Assembly (NCBI GenBank): GCA_947307005.1
Contig: CAMZHY010000124.1
Coordinates: 1 to 8,778, forward strand
Direction of reading: 5' to 3'
Origin: an uncultured Planctomycetaceae bacterium
Lineage (GTDB): Bacteria > Planctomycetota > Planctomycetia > Pirellulales > Thermoguttaceae
Length of the DNA stretch: 8,778 nt
Below are positions 1-5,270 of this stretch, piece after piece. The position numbers and the translations under genes were made by a program. The first letter of the stretch is position 1, and each line of letters opens with the position of its first letter. The notes beneath the pieces are model-generated. The model saw only the letters and a list, made by a program, of their open reading frames with translations. It was not told the origin of the DNA and did no database searches.

Positions 1-54
1 CGGTTGGCAAGGAGTACAATGACGCTTAATCCGTCGTTTCCCTATTTTTCAACG

Positions 55-59
55 AAAGG
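55..59 (+). promoter_or_regulatory. Shine-Dalgarno-like box supporting the hisN start at 67
   Basis: AAAGG lies 7 bases before the ATG at 67. A stronger AAGGAG at 9-14 lies only 4 bases before the ATG at 19, so the start is not settled by these boxes alone. The fit of the N-terminus to the family favours 67. Confidence 0.4.
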
Positions 60-66
60 TCTAACT

Positions 67-885
67 ATGGAAGCGCGTTGTGAATTTGCAAAACGTCTCG
101 CCCGTGAGATGGGCGCGTTGACTCTTCGATATTTCGACGCCGGCGTTCGCGTCGAGAACAAACAAGACGGCACCCCTGTGACGATGGCGGATCGAGGCGC
201 GGAGGAACTCGGTAGAAAAATGATCGCCGGCGCCTTCCCGAACGACGCCATACTCGGCGAAGAATTTGACGACAAGCCTGGAACGTCGGGCTGGCAATGG
301 ATTCTCGATCCGATCGACGGCACGAAATCCTTCATCCACGGCGTCCCGTTCTACTCGAACCTCATTGGCGTTTGTAAAACGGATCAAAACGGAACCTTGG
401 ATCCGACGATCGGAGTTATTTGGCTTCCGGCGCTGAGACGCGGGGTCTGGGCGGGCAAGGGAACGGGCGCTTGGGAAATTTTTGACGACGAATCGAAGAC
501 GCGCCCCGCTCTCGTTTCGAGCGTCGATCGTCTTGAAGACGCGCTTTTTCTCACGACCGACTGTTACGACTTCGATCTTGTCGGGCGCGAAGGCGCTTAC
601 GACGAGCTTGAAGTTAAGTGTCGCCTAACCCGAACGTGGGGCGACGCCTACGGTTATTATCTCGTTGCGACGGGGCGCGCCGAAATTATGATTGATCCGT
701 TTTTCGAGGTTTGGGACGCCGCGCCGATGACGACGATTCTCCGTGAGGCGGGCGGGTATTTTGGCGATTGGACCGGCAGGGAGACGATCGAGGGACGAGA
801 AGGGGTCGGAACAAACAGGGCGCTCAAAGACGCGGTCGTCGGCGTTCTTCAGAGATATCCTAAAACAAAGATTCCACGGCGCTGA
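67..885 (+). CDS. hisN: HisN-like histidinol-phosphatase (inositol monophosphatase family)
   Basis: This is a Mg2+-dependent phosphatase of the inositol monophosphatase superfamily, probably cytoplasmic. It most likely removes phosphate from L-histidinol phosphate in histidine synthesis. Visible motifs, numbered from the ATG at 67: GEEF (64-67) with a metal-binding Glu, the signature DPIDGTKSF (81-89), and WDAAP (216-220) with the C-terminal metal-binding Asp217. The WGDAYGYYLVATGRAE stretch before WDAAP, and FIHGVP after the signature, resemble HisN more than true inositol monophosphatases. From 67 the protein is 272 residues, near the family norm of about 250-270. I chose this start because an AAAGG box lies 7 bases upstream and the family's first helix begins just after it. 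An ATG at 19 (AAGGAG only 4 bases upstream) and a TTG at 4 are in-frame alternatives, and the frame is open to the window edge. No his gene is adjacent. Another sugar or inositol phosphate as substrate cannot be excluded. Confidence 0.82.
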   Translation: MEARCEFAKRLAREMGALTLRYFDAGVRVENKQDGTPVTMADRGAEELGRKMIAGAFPNDAILGEEFDDKPGTSGWQWILDPIDGTKSFIHGVPFYSNLIGVCKTDQNGTLDPTIGVIWLPALRRGVWAGKGTGAWEIFDDESKTRPALVSSVDRLEDALFLTTDCYDFDLVGREGAYDELEVKCRLTRTWGDAYGYYLVATGRAEIMIDPFFEVWDAAPMTTILREAGGYFGDWTGRETIEGREGVGTNRALKDAVVGVLQRYPKTKIPRR

Positions 886-911
886 TTTTTGTAAAATAAA
901 GCGTCAATCTC

Positions 912-940
912 TTGAAATCGGATTGTCGCGTTTGTACAAT
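912..940 (+). promoter_or_regulatory. Sigma70-type promoter for the first oxidoreductase gene
   Basis: The sequence shows TTGAAA (912-917) and TACAAT (935-940) separated by exactly 17 bases. Each hexamer is one or two mismatches from the sigma70 consensus. Transcription would begin near 946-948, giving a leader of about 62 bases before the ATG at 1010. The position, in the gap after the hisN-like gene and ahead of the oxidoreductase pair, suits a separate transcription unit. It is predicted from sequence only. Confidence 0.55.
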
Positions 941-949
941 CCATCTTAG

Positions 950-977
950 TCCGCGCTCGACGACGTTTCAGCGCGGA
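950..977 (+). other. Leader hairpin upstream of the first oxidoreductase gene
   Basis: TCCGCGCT (950-957) pairs perfectly with AGCGCGGA (970-977), giving an 8-bp stem with a 12-base loop. It would sit within a few bases of the 5' end of the transcript predicted from the promoter at 912-940. No T-run follows, so it is not an intrinsic terminator. It could stabilise the message or overlap a regulator site. The loop and right arm contain a 14-base motif also found before the second paralogue. Confidence 0.45.
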
Positions 978-1009
978 AGGCAGATGAACGTATTTAGGAG
1001 AATGATTCT

Positions 1010-2326
1010 ATGGGAGCCGCCGCCACACGACGCGTTTTCTTGAAATCTAGGATGATTGCGGGCACCGTCTTCACAGGATTGGCGTTGTCCCCGGTTCACG
1101 CGGGCGAGCGCGGCGAGCTTAAAGTCGGGCTTATCGGTTGCGGCGGTCGAGGTCGCGGCGCTGCGGTCAATACGCTCACGGCGGACGGCGCGACGAAACT
1201 CTACGCCGTCGCGGACGCTTTTCTTCCGAAGGCGCAGGGAGCGGTCGAAGGACTCAAGACGCAGTTTGAGGACAGAATAGACGTCGAAGGACGCGTTTTT
1301 TCCGGACTTGACGCATACAAGGACGTTGTCGACTGTTGCGACGTCGTTCTTCTTTGCGAGGCGCCGGGATTCCGTTATCGATCCCTTCGTTACGCCGTCG
1401 AGCAGGGGAAGCACGTTTTCTGCGAGAAGCCGGTCGGAGTCGACGCGCCTGCGATTCGTTCCGTGATTGAGTCGGCTAATATCGCAAAAGAGAAGGGGGT
1501 GACGCTTGTTTCGGGGCTTTGTTGGCGTTACGATCTCAACGTCAGAGACATTATGGAGCGAGTTCTCGACGGCGTTATCGGCGACTTGACTTCCGCGCGT
1601 CTGACCTATATGGGCGGCAGACCGAGCGCGCGTCCTCACGCCCCGGAAGATACCGAGCTTATGGCTCAGGTTCGAAACTGGTATAATTACACGTGGCTTT
1701 CCGGCGATTTTAACGTCGAACAGCATGTCCATACGCTCGACAAGGCGCTCTGGGCGATGGGCGACGTCACGCCGACTTGCTGCTACGGTCTCGGCGGACG
1801 CATGCAGCGCGTCGAGCAGCCCGAATACGGCGATATCTACGATTCGATGGCGGCTGTTTACGAATACTCCAGCGGCATGACGCTCTACTCATACTGTCGT
1901 CAACAGAGCGATTGCTGGAGCGAGAACAACGCTCGTTTCGCGGGCACGAAGGGATATGTATCGTCTGTTTTGGGGCGCGGCGTTATCACGGATCTCGATG
2001 GAAAAGTGATCTACGAGCGTCAGAATGTTCCCTCCGACATGTATCTGATCGAGCATCAGGAGCTTTACAAGTCAATTCGCGGCGAAATCGACACGATCAA
2101 CAACGGCGACTACATGGCGAAAGCGACCATGATGGGGATTCTCGGACGCGAAGCGTGTTATTCCGGCGCCAGAATGACTTGGGACGAAGCCTTTAATTCC
2201 GATAAATCATACGCTCCGAGCGACTATACCGAGAATGGCGTTCCCGTGAACGTTCCCGACGAACAGGGGCGGCTTAAGGTGCAAATCCCCGGTCTTGGAT
2301 CGGTTTATCATACCGTTTCGCGATAG
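1010..2326 (+). CDS. Tat-exported Gfo/Idh/MocA-family oxidoreductase, copy 1
   Basis: Predicted NAD(P)-dependent oxidoreductase of the Gfo/Idh/MocA family, 438 residues, probably exported folded with its cofactor. The N-terminus has a twin-arginine motif TRRVFLK (6-12), a hydrophobic stretch, and a likely cleavage site after VHA (29-31). A Rossmann fold follows, with the glycine-rich loop GLIGCGGRGRG (40-50). The family EKP motif is at 139-141 (CEKPV). The central QHVHTLDKALW segment (238-248) carries His239, His241 and Asp244, the region that holds the family's catalytic His. The second half is the usual alpha/beta substrate-binding domain. The start is preceded by TAGGAG (995-1000), 9 bases upstream. 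The gene has its own promoter candidate and is followed by a close paralogue. The substrate is unknown, and oxidation of a sugar or cyclitol is inferred from the family. Some exported relatives (GH109) are NAD-dependent glycosidases, so hydrolysis through a keto intermediate is an alternative. Confidence 0.88.
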   Translation: MGAAATRRVFLKSRMIAGTVFTGLALSPVHAGERGELKVGLIGCGGRGRGAAVNTLTADGATKLYAVADAFLPKAQGAVEGLKTQFEDRIDVEGRVFSGLDAYKDVVDCCDVVLLCEAPGFRYRSLRYAVEQGKHVFCEKPVGVDAPAIRSVIESANIAKEKGVTLVSGLCWRYDLNVRDIMERVLDGVIGDLTSARLTYMGGRPSARPHAPEDTELMAQVRNWYNYTWLSGDFNVEQHVHTLDKALWAMGDVTPTCCYGLGGRMQRVEQPEYGDIYDSMAAVYEYSSGMTLYSYCRQQSDCWSENNARFAGTKGYVSSVLGRGVITDLDGKVIYERQNVPSDMYLIEHQELYKSIRGEIDTINNGDYMAKATMMGILGREACYSGARMTWDEAFNSDKSYAPSDYTENGVPVNVPDEQGRLKVQIPGLGSVYHTVSR

Positions 2327-2338
2327 CGTATTTTTTTC

Positions 2339-2364
2339 ACAAGACTTTGATTAAGCCTTGTTTT
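2339..2364 (+). terminator. Intrinsic terminator candidate after oxidoreductase copy 1
   Basis: ACAAGACTT (2339-2347) and AAGCCTTGT (2353-2361) form a 9-bp stem with one internal A-C mismatch and a 5-base loop. TTTT (2361-2364, its first T in the stem) follows directly. The hairpin starts 13 bases after the stop codon. The stem is AT-rich and the T-run short, so termination may be partial, allowing some read-through into copy 2. Confidence 0.45.
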
Positions 2365-2385
2365 CCCACTTCGCGTTCCGACGAC

Positions 2386-2412
2386 CGTTGGAAACGCGCG
2401 GACGTTTCAACG
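2386..2412 (+). other. Hairpin upstream of oxidoreductase copy 2
   Basis: The left arm is CGTTGGAAACG (2386-2396) and the right arm CGTTTCAACG (2403-2412). They give ten base pairs with one bulged G and a six-base CGCGGA loop. No T-run follows. It lies 50 bases before the start of copy 2, in a region with no convincing -35/-10 pair. Its right arm falls inside the 14-base motif shared with the leader of copy 1. Confidence 0.4.
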
Positions 2413-2462
2413 CGTTATGCGTCGACGTTTTTACAACTGTTTGAGATATTTGGAGAACGATC

Positions 2463-3767
2463 ATGAGTATTTCCCGACGTAATTTTCTGAAGGCGAGCGC
2501 GGCCGGCGTCGCCGCGCTTTCTGTTGCAGTTCCGCGCGTTCATGCGGGCGAATCCGATCTGATTAAGGTCGGCCTTATCGGTTGCGGCGGTCGCGGACGC
2601 GGAGCCGCCGCCAATACGCTCAACGCCGATCCCAATACGAAAATCGTCGCAGTCGCCGACGCGTTTATGCCGAACGCGCAAGGCGCGGTTGAAGGACTAA
2701 AGACGGCGTTTGAGGATCGTATCGACGTTGAAGATCGCGTTTTCGCCGGTCTGGACGCGTATAAGAACGTCGTCGACGCGTGCGATCTCGTTCTTCTCTG
2801 CGAAGCGCCGGGGTTCCGTTATCGTTCCCTCGCTTACGCCGTCGAACAAGGCAAGCACGTCTTCTGCGAGAAGCCGGTTGCGACGGATATGCTCGGAATC
2901 AAGTCTGTTATGGAATCTTCGAAGATTGCCAAGGAAAAGGGACTTACGCTTGTTTCCGGTCTTTGCTGGCGATATGATTTGAACGTCAAGGATATTATGC
3001 AGCGCGTTTGCGACGGCGCGATCGGCGATATCACCTCCGCTCGTTTGACCTACCTGACCAGCAAACTCTGGACTCGTCCGCGTCAAGAGGGCGACACCGA
3101 AATGATGGCGCAGGTTCGAAACTGGTACAACTACGCTTGGCTTTCCGGCGATTTCAACATCGAGCAGCACGTCCATACTCTCGACAAGGGGCTTTGGGCG
3201 ATGGGCGACGTTCCTCCCGCCACGTGCTACGGTCTTGGCGCGCGCATGCAGCGCACCGAGCAGCCCGAATACGGCGACATCTACGACTCGATGGCGTCCG
3301 TCTTCGAATATCCGAACGGCACGACGTTCTACTCCTATTGCCGTCAGCAAGACGGCTGCTGGGGCGAGAACCAGGCCTACTTCGCCGGTACGAAAGGTTA
3401 TGCGCGGATTCTCGGTCGCGGTCGTATTACCGATCTCGACGGCAAAGTCGTATACGAGCAGCAACCTGTCAGTTCCGATATGTACACGCTCGAACATATC
3501 GAACTTTACAAGTCGATTCGCGGCAAGATCGACACGATCAACAATGGCGACTACATGGCGAAGGCGACGATGATGGGAATCATGTCGCGCGAAGCGTGCT
3601 ACACCGGCAAGAAGATTACGTGGGACGATCTGCTCAAGTCCGATATGTCCTATCGTCCGAGTTCCTACGACTGGGACGGGACGCCGTGGAACATGCCCGA
3701 CGAACAGGGGCGTTTCAAGATCAGCGTTCCCGGCGTTGGTCGCGTTTATCACACTGTGACCAGATGA
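2463..3767 (+). CDS. Tat-exported Gfo/Idh/MocA-family oxidoreductase, copy 2
   Basis: Paralogue of the preceding gene, 434 residues, about three quarters identical to it by eye along the whole length. It has a textbook twin-arginine motif SRRNFLK (4-10), an Ala-rich hydrophobic segment, and probable cleavage after VHA (26-28). The Rossmann loop GLIGCGGRGRG is at 37-47, CEKPV at 135-139, and QHVHTLDKGLW at 235-245 with His236, His238 and Asp241. GGAG at 2452-2455, 7 bases before the ATG, supports the start. The product should act outside the cytoplasm on a sugar-like substrate with tightly bound NAD(P); this is inferred from the family. It differs from copy 1 mainly after the EKP motif (139-145), at about 198-210, and near 393-411, places that could alter substrate choice. 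Transcription could be read-through from copy 1 or from an unrecognised promoter in the 136-base gap. A GH109-like glycosidase is possible but not supported by a motif I can name. Confidence 0.88.
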   Translation: MSISRRNFLKASAAGVAALSVAVPRVHAGESDLIKVGLIGCGGRGRGAAANTLNADPNTKIVAVADAFMPNAQGAVEGLKTAFEDRIDVEDRVFAGLDAYKNVVDACDLVLLCEAPGFRYRSLAYAVEQGKHVFCEKPVATDMLGIKSVMESSKIAKEKGLTLVSGLCWRYDLNVKDIMQRVCDGAIGDITSARLTYLTSKLWTRPRQEGDTEMMAQVRNWYNYAWLSGDFNIEQHVHTLDKGLWAMGDVPPATCYGLGARMQRTEQPEYGDIYDSMASVFEYPNGTTFYSYCRQQDGCWGENQAYFAGTKGYARILGRGRITDLDGKVVYEQQPVSSDMYTLEHIELYKSIRGKIDTINNGDYMAKATMMGIMSREACYTGKKITWDDLLKSDMSYRPSSYDWDGTPWNMPDEQGRFKISVPGVGRVYHTVTR

Positions 3768-3826
3768 TTGCTTTGTGTTCCGAACGAACGACTTCATAGA
3801 AAGTCGATCGACTATGTTTTTGATTC

Positions 3827-3895
3827 GCCCGCTTTTGCCTAGCGTTCGCGTCGCGAGACGGCGCGGACGTTTATCAAGAGCGGGCTTTCGTTTTC
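3827..3895 (+). terminator. Long-loop terminator candidate after oxidoreductase copy 2
   Basis: GCCCGCTTTT (3827-3836) pairs with AAGAGCGGGC (3876-3885) over ten positions, one of them a G-U pair. The T-rich tract TTTCGTTTTC (3886-3895) follows immediately. The 39-base interior has its own GC-rich self-complementarity, so a branched hairpin is likely. The geometry fits an intrinsic terminator for the oxidoreductase unit, 59 bases after the stop. The long loop makes it weaker than a compact hairpin. It could also fold as a leader structure for the downstream gene. Confidence 0.4.
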
Positions 3896-3927
3896 TGGAC
3901 GCGACTCGTTGAAGCGCGATTTCGCGA

Positions 3928-5181
3928 ATGGGAGTAGGGGAATTGAAAAGTGAAGAATCGTCCGTCGCTTCTTCTGAAACGCGGGCATATGATTCCGAAT
4001 TTCGACTCGATCCTCTGACCGAGCGCTGGGTTTTGATTGCCGAGGGACGGAACGAACGTCCTTCCGATTTTGAGACTGACGGCGTAGAACGCGGCGCTCG
4101 CGAACCTTGTGAAAGGGACGCTGATTATCAGTGCGCGTTCTGTCCGGGAAACGAAGGGCTTACGACGCCGACAACCGCCGCCGTTATTCCCCGCGATTCT
4201 TGCGCGAACGGCGATTATCCCAGCGACTATGTCGTCGCGAGCGGGGGCGACGCTTGCGGCGTCCAAGGACCGTCTTGGCGCGCTCGCGCGTTTGAGAACA
4301 AGTATCCCGCCTTTCGCCTTTCGGAACGCGGCGCGGACGCGCTGGATTTTAGCGAGCCGCGTCGACGGTTTCGCAGCGGCGAGCTTTCTCCTTCCGAGCG
4401 TTTTTTTCAAAAGATTGACGCCGTCGGTCGTCATGAGGTCGTCGCCGACACGAATCGTCATCTTCGCGGTTGGGGCGAAATGACCGCGCTTGAGGTTGGC
4501 CTCGCGTTTCGACTTCTCCAGAGTCGCCTTCGGGACTTTCGAGCGAGCGGTCGATTTGCCCACGCGTTCTTTTTTAAGAACGTCGGCGTCGGCGCGGGCG
4601 CGTCGCAGCCTCATTCGCACTGTCAGATCGTCGCCAGCCCGCTAACTCCCGACGACGTTCATTTTCAACTCGAACGCGTCGCCCTTTACGAGAAGAATCG
4701 CCGCGCCGTCGGCGAGACGGACTCGTTCTGGGACGCGCTCCTTCGCGCTGAACTCGCGGACGGACGACGCGTCGTCGCCGCGATGGAGGAGTTCGTTCTT
4801 TACTGTCCTTACGCGAGCCGTTTTCCTATTCAGATGGAGATATGTCCGCGTTCCGACGAGCCTTTTGAGGATTACGACTCCAATAAACTCGACGCGCTTG
4901 CGCGGACGGCGCGAAACGCTGTTCTCGCGCTTCAACGCGCGTATGAAAAACAAGTTCCTACCGCGACGGCGCCTCTTGACTATAACGTCGTTATGACGAA
5001 CGCCCCCTATCGCGTCAATTCCGACTTCGAAGAGGCGGCGCGCGTATTCCGTCCGCGCCTTACGATTCTGCCGAGCCTTGTTAAGAAGGCCGGGTACGAG
5101 CACGGTTCCGGAATCGACATTAATCCGATTTCTCCCGAAACCGCCGCGTCGCGGCTTCGGAAATTTTGGGGAAACGTTTGA
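3928..5181 (+). CDS. galT: GalT-family galactose-1-phosphate uridylyltransferase
   Basis: Cytoplasmic nucleotidyltransferase of the GalT/HIT superfamily, 417 residues, slightly longer than typical bacterial GalT (about 330-350). It is expected to exchange a UMP group between UDP-glucose and galactose-1-phosphate in the Leloir pathway. The N-terminal domain holds DPLTERWVLIAEGRNERP (28-45), the zinc pair Cys69/Cys72 in CAFCPGNE, and His169 and His178 in the GRHEVVADTNRH block. The active site is HSHCQ (229-233), with His231 the expected nucleophile that carries the nucleotide. The C-terminal domain shows DYNVVMTNAP (351-360) and the late GIDINPISPE block (395-404). The active site has HSH where classical GalT has HPH; a serine there recalls the related ADP-glucose phosphorylase group, so the exact nucleotide sugar is open. 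No good Shine-Dalgarno precedes the ATG. The first 20 or so residues look unconserved, so a slightly later start is possible. Confidence 0.83.
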   Translation: MGVGELKSEESSVASSETRAYDSEFRLDPLTERWVLIAEGRNERPSDFETDGVERGAREPCERDADYQCAFCPGNEGLTTPTTAAVIPRDSCANGDYPSDYVVASGGDACGVQGPSWRARAFENKYPAFRLSERGADALDFSEPRRRFRSGELSPSERFFQKIDAVGRHEVVADTNRHLRGWGEMTALEVGLAFRLLQSRLRDFRASGRFAHAFFFKNVGVGAGASQPHSHCQIVASPLTPDDVHFQLERVALYEKNRRAVGETDSFWDALLRAELADGRRVVAAMEEFVLYCPYASRFPIQMEICPRSDEPFEDYDSNKLDALARTARNAVLALQRAYEKQVPTATAPLDYNVVMTNAPYRVNSDFEEAARVFRPRLTILPSLVKKAGYEHGSGIDINPISPETAASRLRKFWGNV

Positions 5182-5207
5182 CCGAATCGTCCGTAAGAAC
5201 GGTTCGG
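5182..5207 (+). other. Stable hairpin directly after galT
   Basis: CCGAATCGT (5182-5190) pairs with ACGGTTCGG (5199-5207): nine base pairs including one G-U, with an 8-base loop. It begins at the first base after the galT stop codon. The nearest T-run is at 5231-5236, over 20 bases away, so a standard intrinsic terminator is unlikely. An intercistronic message-stability or processing hairpin is a reasonable reading. Confidence 0.45.
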
Positions 5208-5237
5208 AGGATTGAAACATCGAAACTTTATTTTTTA

Positions 5238-5252
5238 CGACGCTTTGCGTCG
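5238..5252 (+). other. Small hairpin in the leader of the MFS gene
   Basis: CGACGC (5238-5243) and GCGTCG (5247-5252) form a perfect 6-bp stem around a TTT loop. Three flanking T/A pairs could extend it past a bulged A5237. It ends 5 bases before the Shine-Dalgarno box of the transporter gene and could affect its translation. Such short GC stems also arise by chance in this sequence. Confidence 0.3.
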
Positions 5253-5257
5253 AAACC

Positions 5258-5262
5258 GAGGA
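5258..5262 (+). promoter_or_regulatory. Shine-Dalgarno box fixing the MFS start at 5271
   Basis: GAGGA lies 8 bases before the ATG at 5271. The open frame reaches back to a TTG at 5166 that would overlap the end of galT and add 35 basic, unconserved residues. This box and the family N-terminus favour the ATG. Confidence 0.6.
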
Positions 5263-5270
5263 AAATCCGT

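Noticed and set aside
880..903. Imperfect hairpin around the hisN stop codon
   Set aside because: CGCT/AGCG and ATTTT/AAAAT pair only with unpaired bases between them, the stem is AT-rich, and no T-run follows, so I do not call a terminator.
968..1732. Long open frame of 254 codons on the minus strand
   Set aside because: It lies wholly opposite oxidoreductase copy 1, which has clear family motifs. The product is Arg/Val/Asp-rich without recognisable motifs, as expected from the complement of this codon usage.
2697..3797. Open frame of 366 codons on the minus strand
   Set aside because: It is antisense to copy 2 and has no family motif. A similar antisense frame opposite copy 1 follows simply from the shared sequence of the paralogues.
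3008..3799. Open frame of 263 codons in another + frame inside copy 2
   Set aside because: It is an Arg-rich, motif-free product fully inside a convincing gene, caused by codon bias.
3874..4620. Minus-strand open frame of 248 codons opposite galT
   Set aside because: It is highly basic and low in complexity with no motif, and galT on the + strand has clear zinc and catalytic motifs.
5166..5270. TTG start at 5166 for the transporter, overlapping galT
   Set aside because: The 35 extra residues are basic and unlike MFS N-termini, no Shine-Dalgarno fits, and the ATG at 5271 has GAGGA 8 bases upstream.
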